Origin: Aquibacillus rhizosphaerae
GTDB taxonomy: Bacteria > Bacillota > Bacilli > Bacillales > Amphibacillaceae
Length of the DNA stretch: 64,000 nt
NCBI RefSeq assembly: GCF_030282825.1
Contig: NZ_JASTZU010000034.1
Span: forward strand, 62,001 to 126,000
Direction: 5' to 3'
Positions within the stretch are counted from its first letter, which is position 1. The number at the start of each line of letters is the position of its first letter. Under the pieces are notes generated by a model. The model did not search any database. It was not told the origin of the DNA and saw nothing but the letters and a program-made list of their open reading frames with translations. Positions 27,839 through 37,832 of this stretch are shown in pieces. The translations under genes were made by a program, and so were the position numbers.

Positions 27839-28727
27839 ATACACACTTCCAATTTTATTTGGTGTCATAATAGGGACGTTAGCAAGGTCTATCATGCTTA
27901 AAACAGATTATAGGCAGTATCCAACATACTTACATGGTAAAGTAATCCATTTAGCTTTAGGTTTTATTGCTGCAGGGCTCGGGGCGGTAGCTGTTCCGGC
28001 AATCATGGAAAAGGAATTTACTGCCATTACATTTTTAACTATAGCTGCATCTCAATTTAGAGAAGTAAGGAATATGGAAAGAAATACATTATCCGAATTA
28101 GATAGTTATGAACTTGTGCCAAGAGGCAACACCTATATTGAAGGAATAGCTGTAGCGTTTGAGAGTAGAAATTATTTAGTTATATTTACTTCATTACTGA
28201 CTACGGCATTTTATTTGATATGGAATATTTGGGCAAGTTTAGGAGTTACGGTTATTTGCTATTTAATTATTAGGAAGTTTATGAGTGGCTCAACATTAGG
28301 AGAAATAGTAGATATTACATATAAGGGAATACACTTTGAGGGTGCAGGACTCTATATAGATAACATTTATATCATGAATATCGGTTTACCTCAAAGACAA
28401 AAGGAAATAGAAAAATACGGAATGGGATTTATATTAACACCTAAAAACTTTGATGTTCGTTCCACAATTGCAAATTTAGGGCAAAGACAAGCAATTTTAC
28501 ATGATGTGTCAGTAACAATGGGTGTTTTCAGGGATTCTGGAACGCCTGCTTTAGTTCCATTAATTAAACGTGATCTAGATGATGGAAGAATTGGTGTATT
28601 TATTCTTCCACAAGATAAAGACATAGATAAAGCCAAAAGAGTGATTGGTGCTGTACCAGTATTGGAAAACGCTATACGCATGCCTTCTGAATCTAAAGCG
28701 AACCGTAAGGGAAGTGAAAGTAAATGA
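27831..28727 (+). CDS. yphB: YphB, YIEGIA-family membrane protein
   Basis: 298 residues from the ATG at 27831 (agaggtgg site). It contains the family's naming motif YIEGIA near residue 104, with several membrane segments before and after it and a soluble C-terminal half. Overlaps yphA by eight bases and the small following gene by four. In spore formers this family goes with a small 'capping' partner, which is what follows here. Confidence 0.88.
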   Translation: MNEYTLPILFGVIIGTLARSIMLKTDYRQYPTYLHGKVIHLALGFIAAGLGAVAVPAIMEKEFTAITFLTIAASQFREVRNMERNTLSELDSYELVPRGNTYIEGIAVAFESRNYLVIFTSLLTTAFYLIWNIWASLGVTVICYLIIRKFMSGSTLGEIVDITYKGIHFEGAGLYIDNIYIMNIGLPQRQKEIEKYGMGFILTPKNFDVRSTIANLGQRQAILHDVSVTMGVFRDSGTPALVPLIKRDLDDGRIGVFILPQDKDIDKAKRVIGAVPVLENAIRMPSESKANRKGSESK

Positions 28728-28909
28728 ATATTGAAAAAGCTATATTATCCGTCATAACTACAAACAATCAAAAAATTACTGGTGGTGCACCTATTTTTGT
28801 TTGCGATACTAAAGAAGAGATGGACAATGTAGCAGCAAACCTGGAGGCTATCTTAGACGGGATAAGTCACGCACTAAGCGATGAATTATATATCATTGTC
28901 AAGCACTAA
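28724..28909 (+). CDS. small capping subunit for the YIEGIA protein
   Basis: 61 residues, starting inside the yphB stop (ATGA overlap). Sequence (MNIEKAILSVITTN..., GGAPIFVCDTKEEMD..., ELYIIVKH) matches the small protein always encoded next to YIEGIA proteins. It has no membrane segment. The pair is tied by translational coupling; role unknown beyond sporulation association. Confidence 0.8.
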   Translation: MNIEKAILSVITTNNQKITGGAPIFVCDTKEEMDNVAANLEAILDGISHALSDELYIIVKH

Positions 28910-29172
28910 TATGAAGCATAAATAAAAGTCAATATTGTTTAAATTTACCTCTTTTGCTAAAATGGATTAGTTAAAGGTTGTACAAAACGTAAAGTGAGTT
29001 TAATTTTTTTCTAGTTGAAAAGAATACACACCTTTATCTATTTCAATTTTTAAACCACAGGCTTGTTAATACCTTGTTGACTTATATATCTATAACTCAT
29101 GCAAATATAGAATCAATAGGAATTTTATTTAGCAAAGCCAATAAGTAAAAGGAAAGAAAGGATGTACCTTTC

Positions 29173-30483
29173 ATGAGAAAATCAGTTGTAGCTATAGTAG
29201 GTAGGCCAAATGTTGGCAAATCAACTATTTTTAATCGGCTAGTAGGCGAACGTATTTCTATCGTAGAAGATGTTCCGGGTGTTACTCGGGATCGCATTTA
29301 CTCTCAAGCAGAGTGGTTAACGAATACATTTAACATTATTGACACCGGAGGAATCGAACTAGGGGATGAACCGCTCTTAGTGCAAATGCGTGAACAGGCT
29401 GAAGTTGCTATTCAGGAAGCTGACGTAATTATTTTTATGGTTAATGGAAGAGAAGGTATAACTGCTGCTGATGAAGAAGTAGCAAAACTTCTCTATAAAT
29501 CGAATAAACCGGTAGTGTTAGCTGTAAACAAAGTGGATAACCCTGAGATGAAGGAAAGTATCTATGAGTTTTATTCGTTAGGATTTGGCGAACCATTTCC
29601 AATTTCAGGAACACACGGTCTTGGGTTAGGGGATTTATTGGATGATGTTGTAAAACATTTCCCTGAGATGAGCCAGGAACAACCTGATGATGACACGATA
29701 TACTTCAGCTTAATAGGAAGACCTAACGTTGGGAAATCGTCACTTGTAAATGCGTTGTTAAATCAAGAAAGAGTAATTGTGAGTGATATTGCAGGAACTA
29801 CTCGTGATGCTGTAGATACACCATTTACGAAAGATAATCGTGATTTTGTAATTATCGACACGGCCGGAATGAGAAAGCGCGGGAAAATATACGAGACAAC
29901 AGAAAAATACAGTATTTTAAGGGCATTAAAAGCGATTGAACGTTCAGACGTGGTTTTAGCTTTAATCGATGCGGAAGAAGGAATTATTGAACAAGATAAG
30001 AAAATTGCAGGTTATGCTCATGAAGCTGGCAAGGCAGTTGTGATAGTCGTTAATAAATGGGATACAATTGATACACATGAAAAAGCAATAAAAGAATTTG
30101 AAGAGAAGATACGTGCTCATTTCTTGTATTTAGACTATGCTCCAATTGTTTATCTATCTGCAAAAACTAAAAAACGAACACATACCTTATTACCAAAAGT
30201 CTTAGAAGCTAGTGAAAATCATGCGAAACGTATTGAAACGAATGTATTAAATGATGTAATTATGGATGCAATAGCAACCAATCCAACTCCTACAATGAAG
30301 GGGCAACGTTTGAAAATATTGTATGCTACTCAAGTAGCGGTGAAGCCTCCTAGTTTTGTCGTTTTTGTAAATGATCCAGAACTTTTACACTTTTCTTATG
30401 AACGCTTCTTAGAAAATAGGATTAGAGATGCTTTTGGTTTTGAAGGAACTCCGATTAAAATATTTGCTAGAAGGAGAAAATAA
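29173..30483 (+). CDS. der: ribosome biogenesis GTPase Der (EngA)
   Basis: 436 residues. Two GTPase domains in tandem: G1 GRPNVGKST and NKVD in the first, GRPNVGKSS and NKWD in the second, then a KH-like C-terminal domain (about 350-436). Needed for 50S subunit maturation. 14 bases separate it from gpsA. Confidence 0.96.
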   Translation: MRKSVVAIVGRPNVGKSTIFNRLVGERISIVEDVPGVTRDRIYSQAEWLTNTFNIIDTGGIELGDEPLLVQMREQAEVAIQEADVIIFMVNGREGITAADEEVAKLLYKSNKPVVLAVNKVDNPEMKESIYEFYSLGFGEPFPISGTHGLGLGDLLDDVVKHFPEMSQEQPDDDTIYFSLIGRPNVGKSSLVNALLNQERVIVSDIAGTTRDAVDTPFTKDNRDFVIIDTAGMRKRGKIYETTEKYSILRALKAIERSDVVLALIDAEEGIIEQDKKIAGYAHEAGKAVVIVVNKWDTIDTHEKAIKEFEEKIRAHFLYLDYAPIVYLSAKTKKRTHTLLPKVLEASENHAKRIETNVLNDVIMDAIATNPTPTMKGQRLKILYATQVAVKPPSFVVFVNDPELLHFSYERFLENRIRDAFGFEGTPIKIFARRRK

Positions 30484-30497
30484 AAGGAGAGAGAGCT

Positions 30498-31538
30498 GTG
30501 GAGAAAGTAGCTATATTAGGGGCCGGAAGCTGGGGAACTGCGTTAGCTATGGTGTTATCTGATAATGGACACGACGTAAGATTATGGACGCACAATCAAG
30601 AACATGCAGGAAAAATTAATCAGACACATAAAAATGAAGCTTATTTACCAGGTATAACGATACCAGATAAGATTACTGCTTATTTTGATTTGCAGCAGGC
30701 AGTAGAGGGAGTTACGGCTATCGTTATCGTTGTCCCCACAAAAGCGATCAGAGATGTCTGTATCAAGTTAAATAAAGTGTTAAAACATAAGGTCACAATC
30801 ATTCACGGAACAAAAGGAATAGAACCAAATACATTAAAAAGAGTTTCGGAAATGATTGAGGAAGAATTATCGGCAGAGTTATATGAAGATGTTGTTATAT
30901 TATCGGGCCCCAGTCATGCAGAAGAGGTAAGTCAAAAGCATCCTACAACGGTAACTGCTTCTTCAAAGAACTTAAAAGAAGCAGAGAAGACACAAGATTT
31001 ATTTATAAATGAACATTTCCGTGTTTACACGAGTCCAGATATGGTTGGAGTCGAGCTTGGTGGTGCATTAAAAAATATTATTGCACTAGGTGCTGGAATT
31101 TCAGATGGATTAGGTTACGGTGATAATGCAAAAGCTGCACTAATTACTCGAGGTCTTGCTGAAATAGCTCGTTTAGGAACATCTATGGGTGCCAATCCAT
31201 TAACTTTTATTGGTTTAGCAGGAGTAGGAGATCTGATTGTAACGTGCACAAGTGTTCACAGTCGGAATTGGAAAGCCGGTAATTTATTAGGGAAAGGCAA
31301 TAATTTAGATAATGTACTAGCGGAAATGGGTATGGTCGTTGAAGGAGTACGAACAACGAAGGCTGCAAATCAATTTGCAAACAAACAAAATATAGATATG
31401 CCAATTACTTCTGGTATATATCGTATTTTGTTTGAGGATGCGGATCCAAAAGATGTGGTTGACCAATTGATGACACGAATGAGGCGTCATGAGATGGAAG
31501 ATTTATCAGCTGTTTTATCTAATCGCTATTCGAATTAA
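30498..31538 (+). CDS. gpsA: NAD(P)H-dependent glycerol-3-phosphate dehydrogenase
   Basis: 346 residues, GTG start after aaaggagagag. Nucleotide fold [10 protein letters not shown] at the start and the catalytic lysine region [21 protein letters not shown]. It makes sn-glycerol-3-phosphate for phospholipids. Follows der as in most Bacillaceae. Confidence 0.95.
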   Translation: MEKVAILGAGSWGTALAMVLSDNGHDVRLWTHNQEHAGKINQTHKNEAYLPGITIPDKITAYFDLQQAVEGVTAIVIVVPTKAIRDVCIKLNKVLKHKVTIIHGTKGIEPNTLKRVSEMIEEELSAELYEDVVILSGPSHAEEVSQKHPTTVTASSKNLKEAEKTQDLFINEHFRVYTSPDMVGVELGGALKNIIALGAGISDGLGYGDNAKAALITRGLAEIARLGTSMGANPLTFIGLAGVGDLIVTCTSVHSRNWKAGNLLGKGNNLDNVLAEMGMVVEGVRTTKAANQFANKQNIDMPITSGIYRILFEDADPKDVVDQLMTRMRRHEMEDLSAVLSNRYSN

Positions 31539-31596
31539 CATGGTTACAAATCCTTGCATATAATATTTTGAATGAATAAGGCAAGGAGGAGTGTAC

Positions 31597-31857
31597 GTGA
31601 GCGATTTTCAAAAAAACATGTTTGACCAAATTCAAAAGAAATCAAGTATTAACCCAGAAGAAATTTTAAAGGTTGCAAACTCTGTGCAAAACGCTGATTT
31701 TTCTGATGAAAAAACAGTTAGAAAACTGGTAAAACAATTAGCACAAATGGCTGACAAACCGATTTCTAAGGAAAAAGAGGATAAAATCGTTAAGTCAATT
31801 GTAAGTAATAAAATGCCTGCAGACATGAATACCTTAAGCCAACTTTTTAAAAAATAG
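31597..31857 (+). CDS. spoVIF: stage VI sporulation protein F-like
   Basis: 86 residues from the GTG at 31597, seven bases after aaggagg. Small charged helical protein (KTVRKLVKQLAQMADKPISKEKEDKIVKSIVSNKMP), matching my memory of the SpoVIF/YjcC family, which affects coat assembly late in sporulation. Its location after gpsA differs from the B. subtilis yjcC locus. Family call moderately sure. Confidence 0.75.
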   Translation: MSDFQKNMFDQIQKKSSINPEEILKVANSVQNADFSDEKTVRKLVKQLAQMADKPISKEKEDKIVKSIVSNKMPADMNTLSQLFKK

Positions 31858-31957
31858 AAATTACTGGGCATATGAGGATACAAATATGAAATGGATAGCA
31901 TAAAATAAATTGCACAAGCATTCATTTTAGGGTTGCTTTGGGTATTATTTAGTCGCA

Positions 31958-31996
31958 CCGAGGTAGAAATTGCCCCTTCTACCTCGGTTATTTTTG
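31958..31996 (+). terminator. intrinsic terminator after the spoVIF-like gene
   Basis: Stem ACCGAGGTAGA/TCTACCTCGGT, ten-base loop, then TATTTTT. Confidence 0.8.
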
Positions 31997-32028
31997 CGAA
32001 GGTGTTTTTTATATCTTTTTGTTTAATA

Positions 32029-32101
32029 ATTTCATAATACTAATTTTGTCGACACCTACAACTATATGTGACGTAGATGATTGAATGTTGAAATTGGCTC
32101 A
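32029..32101 (+). repeat. short (73-bp) copy of the palindromic MITE-like repeat
   Basis: Starts AATTTCATAATACTAATTTT and ends TTGAAATTGGCTCA, matching both ends of the 117-bp copies at 35173 and 43047, but the central hairpin is shortened (CCTACAACTATATGTGACGTAGATGA). Lies before yphE. Confidence 0.75.
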
Positions 32102-32219
32102 ATTGAAAATTAAAAAAGTTTAACGAGAAAGATGTGCATTTCTAAAAGGCTAAAGAATGGCAATTATGCTATAATATGAACGATATATAGACAAGCTTCA
32201 TGTTAGAAGGGGTGTAGAG

Positions 32220-32417
32220 ATGTCACAATCTATGTTAAATATGTATATTTCATTTGCAGGTATAATCTTTTTGATTTTAGCAATAGGTTTAATTTTATTG
32301 AGCAGGTATAAGTTAAAAGGAATCTTAGCGGGTGTTATGGCATTCCTAGCCTATATTTTTTTAATTACCGGTGGATTAATTATTTTTTATATCGTCTTCA
32401 GCGGTCCAACATCTTAG
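32220..32417 (+). CDS. yphE: YphE, DUF2768 small membrane protein
   Basis: 65 residues with two membrane segments (about 8-28 and 35-60). Ribosome site aaggggtgtagag. Same size and place as YphE (DUF2768) before yphF-spoIVA in B. subtilis. Function unknown. Confidence 0.82.
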   Translation: MSQSMLNMYISFAGIIFLILAIGLILLSRYKLKGILAGVMAFLAYIFLITGGLIIFYIVFSGPTS

Positions 32418-32430
32418 GGTAGGAGTGGTT

Positions 32431-33150
32431 ATGATGAGGTTACTAAAGTTAATTCCATTGATATTTTTTTTGGTGGTCTTAAGTGGTTGTTTTTATCCAA
32501 ACGACAATTTATCAAAAAATAAAGTTCCAAATGATATACAATTGAATATGGTCCAGGATGCAGTAAATCAATACGTAGAAATAAATCAAGGTCTAGTTCC
32601 AATAAAAACAAAAAGTAATGATACACCAATATTTCAAAAATATTTAATCGATTTTTCAAGTCTTAAACAACAAAATGTATTATCTGAAATACCTGGGACG
32701 GCTTTTGAAAATGGTGGAGTCTATCAGTATGTGTTAGTAACTCCCGAAGAGGATCCACAAGTCAAAGTAATTGATTTGCGAAATGCGGAGGTGCTGAGGA
32801 ATGTACAGCATAGATTAACTACATATCGTAACGAACATATTTACCCGCCATTTGACGAAGAAATTCAGGATGGAGTATTTACAATAAATTATGAATTACT
32901 AGGCTTAGAGGCACCTCCTTATGTCCAGAGCCCCTATACGCAACAAAATTTGCCGATTATTATGGACGTTGATGGGAATTTATATATTGACTATAGTCCC
33001 GATTTATATGAGGCACTTAACACATTTGAACATGATTACAAAGAGGGGGAGGATATAAGGTTTATACTTGTTGATAATTACCCGTTTGTGCCCGCTTATT
33101 CACTACCTTATACAATAAAATCAGGAGAGCCTGTATTTAATCTTGATTAA
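32431..33150 (+). CDS. yphF: YphF lipoprotein
   Basis: 239 residues from the ATG at 32431, after taggag. Signal peptide ends in lipobox LSGC (about residue 20), so it is a membrane-anchored lipoprotein of the outer face. The mature part has no enzyme motif I recognise. 13 bases after yphE; probably one transcript with it. Confidence 0.82.
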   Translation: MMRLLKLIPLIFFLVVLSGCFYPNDNLSKNKVPNDIQLNMVQDAVNQYVEINQGLVPIKTKSNDTPIFQKYLIDFSSLKQQNVLSEIPGTAFENGGVYQYVLVTPEEDPQVKVIDLRNAEVLRNVQHRLTTYRNEHIYPPFDEEIQDGVFTINYELLGLEAPPYVQSPYTQQNLPIIMDVDGNLYIDYSPDLYEALNTFEHDYKEGEDIRFILVDNYPFVPAYSLPYTIKSGEPVFNLD

Positions 33151-33173
33151 CCTTCAAATAAATAGGAATACAC

Positions 33174-33212
33174 TAGCCCTTGTCGCATATAATTGTGACA
33201 AGGGTTTTTTAA
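33174..33212 (+). terminator. intrinsic terminator after yphF
   Basis: Stem CCCTTGTC/GACAAGGG plus flanking pairs, then six T. Confidence 0.85.
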
Positions 33213-33303
33213 TAGGGGACTTTTGTTGAGACTCCTTTTTTTGTTATTTTTCTTATATTGAATGTGGGTATTTTTTATTTTTTTATAAATTCCATATAAA
33301 CAA

Positions 33304-33334
33304 GTCATAATTTGATAGGACAACGTCATAGACT
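33304..33334 (+). promoter_or_regulatory. candidate SigE promoter for spoIVA
   Basis: GTCATAATT (33304-33312) and CATAGACT (33327-33334) with about 14 bases between them resemble the SigE -35 and -10 elements (KMATATT, CATACAnT), 57 bases before the spoIVA start. spoIVA is SigE-dependent in B. subtilis. Match is fair, not exact. Confidence 0.45.
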
Positions 33335-33390
33335 TTAAATGTCAAAGATTCGTAATAGCTCTATGGCGAAGTAGATCGGGAGGGGATCAT

Positions 33391-34869
33391 TTGGAAAGAG
33401 TTGATATTTTTAAAGATATCTCGAAACGGACGAATGGAGATATTTACTTAGGAGTTGTTGGAGCAGTACGCACAGGGAAGTCCACATTCATTAAGAAATT
33501 TATGGAACAGGTTGTATTACCTAATATTGCCGACGAAGGTGATCGAGCAAGAGCACAGGATGAACTACCTCAAAGTGCAGCAGGTAAAACTATTATGACT
33601 ACAGAACCGAAATTTGTACCTAATCAAGCGGTTTCGGTACAAGTAGATGAAGGACTTGAGGTCAATGTTCGATTAGTCGATTGTGTAGGCTATACAGTAA
33701 AAGGTGCACAAGGATTTGAGGATGAGAATGGACCTAGGATGATTAATACACCTTGGTATGAGGAACCTATTCCATTTCACGATGCAGCTGAGATAGGAAC
33801 ACGTAAAGTAATACAAGAACATTCAACAATGGGTGTTCTTATTACTACAGATGGTTCTTTTGGTGATATTCCAAGAGGAGATTATGAAGAGCCTGAGCAG
33901 CGAGTAGTCGATGAACTAAAAGAAGTTGGAAAACCATTTATTATGGTTGTAAACTCAGTTCAACCTTATCACCAAGATACGGAAATGCTAAGACAAGAAT
34001 TGGCTGATAAATATGATATACCTGTCTTAGCGATGAGTGTAGAAAGTATGAGTGAACACGATGTTTATAATGTTCTGAGAGAAGCGCTATATGAGTTTCC
34101 AGTACTTGAGGTTAATGTTAATTTACCTAGTTGGGTAATGGTATTAAAGGAGAACCATTGGCTAAGAGAGAGCTACCAAGTGGCTATACAAGAAACTGTA
34201 AAAGATATTAAAAGGTTAAGAGATGTAGACCGAGTTGTTGGGAACTTTGACGAATATGATTATATTGAACGGGCACAGTTGGCTGGTATGGAAATGGGTG
34301 AAGGTGTAGCAGAAATTGATTTGCAAGCACCAGATTACTTATATGATCAAGTCCTAAAAGAAATTGTAGGCGAGGAAATTAGAGGGAAAGACCATTTATT
34401 AGAACTAATGCAAGATTTTGCGAATGCAAAAAGGGAATATGATCAAGTAGCAGACGCGTTGCAAATGGTAAAGCAGACTGGTTATGGTGTAGCAGCACCT
34501 ACACTTGAGGATATGGCTCTGGATGAACCTGAAATCATTCGTCAAGGTTCAAGATTTGGAGTTAGACTAAAGGCTGTAGCGCCATCTATTCATATGATTA
34601 AGGTAGAAGTTGAATCAGAATTCGCCCCAATAATTGGTACTGAAAAACAAAGTGAAGAACTGGTTAGATATTTAATGCAAGACTTTGAAGAGGACCCTTT
34701 ATCAATTTGGCAGTCTGATATATTTGGTAGATCGTTGAGTTCTATCGTTCGTGAAGGTATCCAAGCCAAATTATCCTTAATGCCTGAGAATGCACGATAT
34801 AAATTAAAAGAAACACTCGAGCGTATTATAAATGAAGGTTCGGGTGGACTGATAGCAATTATTTTGTAA
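33391..34869 (+). CDS. spoIVA: spore coat morphogenetic ATPase SpoIVA
   Basis: 492 residues, the usual length. TTG start after cgggagggg. TRAFAC-class ATPase domain with Walker A GAVRTGKST (K30), then a middle domain and a C-terminal domain ending GSGGLIAIIL, which docks to SpoVM. It polymerises on the forespore surface as the base of the coat. Single-gene unit with its own terminator. Confidence 0.97.
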   Translation: MERVDIFKDISKRTNGDIYLGVVGAVRTGKSTFIKKFMEQVVLPNIADEGDRARAQDELPQSAAGKTIMTTEPKFVPNQAVSVQVDEGLEVNVRLVDCVGYTVKGAQGFEDENGPRMINTPWYEEPIPFHDAAEIGTRKVIQEHSTMGVLITTDGSFGDIPRGDYEEPEQRVVDELKEVGKPFIMVVNSVQPYHQDTEMLRQELADKYDIPVLAMSVESMSEHDVYNVLREALYEFPVLEVNVNLPSWVMVLKENHWLRESYQVAIQETVKDIKRLRDVDRVVGNFDEYDYIERAQLAGMEMGEGVAEIDLQAPDYLYDQVLKEIVGEEIRGKDHLLELMQDFANAKREYDQVADALQMVKQTGYGVAAPTLEDMALDEPEIIRQGSRFGVRLKAVAPSIHMIKVEVESEFAPIIGTEKQSEELVRYLMQDFEEDPLSIWQSDIFGRSLSSIVREGIQAKLSLMPENARYKLKETLERIINEGSGGLIAIIL

Positions 34870-34899
34870 CGGCTTGTTAACACGAGCCGTTTTTTTTTC
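34868..34899 (+). terminator. intrinsic terminator after spoIVA
   Basis: Stem AACGGCT/AGCCGTT with a ten-base loop, then nine T. Confidence 0.82.
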
Positions 34900-35532
34900 A
34901 TTTCTTGTAGTTTAATCTTCGTAGCTATTCTGTTATAAACTATGATACAACCCCTCCCTGGTTCCGTTCTCCTGGAGAAATAATAAGTACTTTTCTTCGT
35001 TCAGTGATGATTCTCTGTATAGAATTCAAGTTTGCTAAAGTGAACGGTTCTATCTCTAATCACCTGCAATAATAACAACAAAGGAAGTAAAATAGTATAG
35101 GATAATATATTTCCATTTATTCAATTCGACTTTTTAGACATTTAGTGAATCAATAATAATCTTATATAGATCTCAAATTTCATAATACCAATTTTATCGT
35201 CACCTACAACAATATATAGTTGGATAAATCCATTTCCAAACTATATGTTGTCGCAGATGACTGAATAAGGTAATAATGAAATTGACTCATTATAATAAAT
35301 AATAAACGATAAATCTTATGTTTGAACTATCAGTTATTAAAAAAAATTTAATCAAATTGTTTTAACGTTTTAAAACATCATAATCAAAATCATTTGAATC
35401 TTGTCAATCCCTTGTCAGTCAAGTGTTTGAACCACTTGCATAAGATTACCATCTATGATACGATTCTCATGAAATTAACAGAGTAATCAGTAGGGAAAAT
35501 CAATAAAAATTTAATAATATTGTTATTTTTTG
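34900..35532. other. non-coding region between spoIVA and hbs
   Basis: About 630 bases of AT-rich DNA with stops in all frames. It contains one full MITE-like repeat (35173-35289) and, at its end, the hbs promoter. Nothing else recognised. Confidence 0.5.
35173..35289 (+). repeat. 117-bp palindromic MITE-like repeat, copy B
   Basis: The two halves are imperfect inverted copies: outer arms AATTTCATAATACCAATTTT and the complement of AATAATGAAATT, inner arms ACAACAATATATAGTTGG and CCAAACTATATGTTGT. The same 117 bp occurs at 43047-43163 in opposite orientation, with few differences. Confidence 0.85.
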
Positions 35533-35561
35533 TTGAAATTCCCCGAAAACTCGGTTAATAT
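35533..35561 (+). promoter_or_regulatory. SigA-type promoter of hbs
   Basis: TTGAAA (35533-35538), 17-base spacer, TAATAT (35556-35561). Predicts a leader of about 115 bases before the hbs start, agreeing with a long hbs leader in B. subtilis. Confidence 0.6.
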
Positions 35562-35615
35562 AAGCCTAGTCATCACATAAATGATGGCAGAAGGTATAAA
35601 ATATTGCAATTTGGT

Positions 35616-35643
35616 GAACAAATGGAAATATGTCCATTTGTTC
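35616..35643 (+). promoter_or_regulatory. perfect 11-bp hairpin in the hbs leader
   Basis: GAACAAATGGA (35616-35626) and TCCATTTGTTC (35633-35643) pair perfectly with a six-base loop, about 30 bases before the strong ribosome site. No T-run follows, so it is not a terminator. It may protect the mRNA 5' end or act as an operator. Confidence 0.65.
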
Positions 35644-35683
35644 GAAAACGCCACATATACGATTTTGGGAGGAGGTGAATGTC

Positions 35684-35956
35684 ATGAACAAGACTGATTT
35701 AATTAATGCAGTTGCTGAAAAAAGCGAACTATCTAAAAAAGATGCTACAAAAGCTGTTGACGCGGTTTTTGAATCTATCATGGATTCACTTAAAGATGGT
35801 GAGAAGGTACAACTGATTGGTTTCGGAAACTTCGAGGTACGCGAGCGTGCCGCTCGTAAAGGACGTAACCCTCAAACAGGTGATGAAATTGAAATCCCTG
35901 CTAGCAAGGTTCCAGCTTTCAAACCAGGTAAAGCCCTTAAAGATAATGTAAAATAA
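35684..35956 (+). CDS. hbs: DNA-binding protein HU
   Basis: 90 residues from the ATG at 35684, after a very strong gggaggaggtgaatgtc site; an upstream in-frame ATG at 35630 lies inside the leader hairpin and is rejected. Typical [23 protein letters not shown], the [20 protein letters not shown] arm and a basic C-terminus. Main nucleoid protein. In B. subtilis mtrA-mtrB follow; here they do not. Confidence 0.97.
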   Translation: MNKTDLINAVAEKSELSKKDATKAVDAVFESIMDSLKDGEKVQLIGFGNFEVRERAARKGRNPQTGDEIEIPASKVPAFKPGKALKDNVK

Positions 35957-36289
35957 GTATTTACATATGGGCAGTAAAAAAGGGTGCATATGCACCCTTT
36001 TTATTTTGACTCTTTTTTATAAAAATATTACGAAATTATATATTTTGATAAAACAATTACTTTAATCATACATAACTAGATGTGTTTCAAAAGATGATTG
36101 TACGCAATTTCAAGGAACTTTCCGACATCATATTATTTTTATAACTATTATTAACATAGATGGAAAAATCCTAAATACTAGTAGGTGTGCTCACCAGTAC
36201 ATATAAGACGCGTTTACGAGCAAGTTATGTTATACTAATGTAAAATGGAGTAGATGGGGAATTTGGAGAAAGGGGCTTAGGTGATCAAC
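35957..36289. other. 333-base region between hbs and hepS, lacking folE and mtrB
   Basis: Contains the hbs terminator and AT-rich sequence leading to hepS. The genes mtrA (folE) and mtrB (TRAP), which lie here in B. subtilis, are absent, with no recognisable remnant. Confidence 0.6.
35976..36008 (+). terminator. intrinsic terminator after hbs
   Basis: Perfect palindrome AAAAAGGGTGCA/TGCACCCTTTTT, followed by ATTTTG. Confidence 0.88.
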
Positions 36290-37093
36290 ATGAAATTATC
36301 CAATAATTTACCGATAAAAGAGATAAAATTAGAATTAGAAAAACAATTAACACACTCTTATTTGGAAAAATACATTCAAAAGCCCGTGATTGATGAAGAT
36401 AAATTGCTTATTTTATACTCCATAATAAAAAACACTTCGTATTCTAACATACAAAAAAAGAATTACATTATTACTACTATGTTAGTTCAAATAGCACTTG
36501 ATACACATGATATGGTTACTGAAAAGAATCTCTTGAATGATTCAGATATTGCAAAAAAAAGCAGACAACTGACAGTTCTCGCTGGCGACTATTATAGCGG
36601 TCTATATTATTACATGTTATCAAAGTTGGAAGACATACCGATGATACACACACTTGCTTCAGCTATCAAAGAAATCAATGAAATCAAAATGTCTATATAT
36701 TATCAAGAGTTTGACTCTGTTCAAGAGTTCATGGAGTTATTAAAGAATTTAGAATCGCTGCTTATATTTAGGGTGGCTGAACACATGGAACGTTCTTCAG
36801 TCAATGAATTTACTGGAAATTGGTTACTTACCCGAAAACTAATCAGGGAAAAAAGTAGTTTTATAAAAAAAGGGAATTCTCCAATATTTAAGTTATTAAC
36901 GGACGGGCCAGCACATGAAATTCATAACAATCAAATTGTCTATACTGTAGATAGTTATATACAAAGTTATTTAGGACGTGCAGAGGAAACGATTAGTAAC
37001 TTACCTTTGCACTTTCATTCGTTAAAAACACATGTAAATACCATTATTTATGACAACTTTGGTCAAAACATAAAGGTAATGGAAGAAGGTTAA
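36290..37093 (+). CDS. hepS: heptaprenyl diphosphate synthase component I
   Basis: 267 residues from the ATG at 36290 (aggtgat site; a GTG at 36281 with aagggg is a real alternative). Non-catalytic subunit with the family patterns [39 protein letters not shown] and the VMEEG end. With HepT it makes the C35 side chain of menaquinone-7. menG follows after four bases. Confidence 0.92.
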   Translation: MKLSNNLPIKEIKLELEKQLTHSYLEKYIQKPVIDEDKLLILYSIIKNTSYSNIQKKNYIITTMLVQIALDTHDMVTEKNLLNDSDIAKKSRQLTVLAGDYYSGLYYYMLSKLEDIPMIHTLASAIKEINEIKMSIYYQEFDSVQEFMELLKNLESLLIFRVAEHMERSSVNEFTGNWLLTRKLIREKSSFIKKGNSPIFKLLTDGPAHEIHNNQIVYTVDSYIQSYLGRAEETISNLPLHFHSLKTHVNTIIYDNFGQNIKVMEEG

Positions 37094-37097
37094 ACTT

Positions 37098-37814
37098 ATG
37101 GAACAACAATCTAAAGAAGAACGCGTTCATCATGTTTTTGAAAAAATATATAACCGCTATGATTTTATGAATTCAGTTATTTCCTTCCAGAGACATAAAG
37201 CTTGGCGAAATGATGTAATGAAACGTATGAATGTACAAAAGGGTGATAAAGCCTTAGATGTATGTTGTGGCACAGGAGATTGGTCGTTCGCTTTAGCTGA
37301 AGCAGTAGGTGAGAGTGGCAGTGTTATTGGTTTAGATTTTAGTAAAAATATGTTATCAATTGGTCAAGATAAACAGGATCAATTACGACTAAAACAACTC
37401 GATTTTAAACACGGAAATGCTATGGACTTGCCTTTTGATGATAATTCATTTGATTATGTAACAATTGGATTTGGGTTGCGAAATGTACCAGACTATGTCA
37501 AAGTTTTAAATGAAATGAAACGCGTTGTAAAACCAGGTGGTAAGGTTGTTTGTCTAGAGACTTCACAGCCAACAACGATAGGCTTCCGACAATTATATTA
37601 TTTTTATTTCCGTTTTATTATGCCTTTATTTGGGAGACTGTTGGCCAAAAGTTATAAAGAATACGCTTGGTTACATGAATCGGCAAAAGATTTTCCAGGG
37701 AAACAGAAACTCGAACAGCTATTTAGATCAGTTGGATTGACCAATGTTAATGTTAAGGCTTACACTGGTGGTGTGGCAGCAATGCACATGGGTGAAAAAC
37801 CTTATTCAAATTAA
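37098..37814 (+). CDS. menG: demethylmenaquinone methyltransferase
   Basis: 238 residues. SAM-binding motif [14 protein letters not shown], then [11 protein letters not shown] and the UbiE/MenG signature [23 protein letters not shown]. It performs the last step of menaquinone synthesis. Sits between hepS and hepT, which make the prenyl chain. (Called menH in older B. subtilis lists.). Confidence 0.95.
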   Translation: MEQQSKEERVHHVFEKIYNRYDFMNSVISFQRHKAWRNDVMKRMNVQKGDKALDVCCGTGDWSFALAEAVGESGSVIGLDFSKNMLSIGQDKQDQLRLKQLDFKHGNAMDLPFDDNSFDYVTIGFGLRNVPDYVKVLNEMKRVVKPGGKVVCLETSQPTTIGFRQLYYFYFRFIMPLFGRLLAKSYKEYAWLHESAKDFPGKQKLEQLFRSVGLTNVNVKAYTGGVAAMHMGEKPYSN

Positions 37815-37832
37815 ATTGTAAAGGTGAACTAC

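Noticed and set aside
34900-35532. A gene in the spoIVA-hbs gap
   Set aside because: Stops in all frames and no ribosome site; only the palindromic repeat and the promoter are supported.
35630-35683. Longer HU start at 35630
   Set aside because: It lies in the leader hairpin; the strong site at 35670-35680 fixes the start at 35684.
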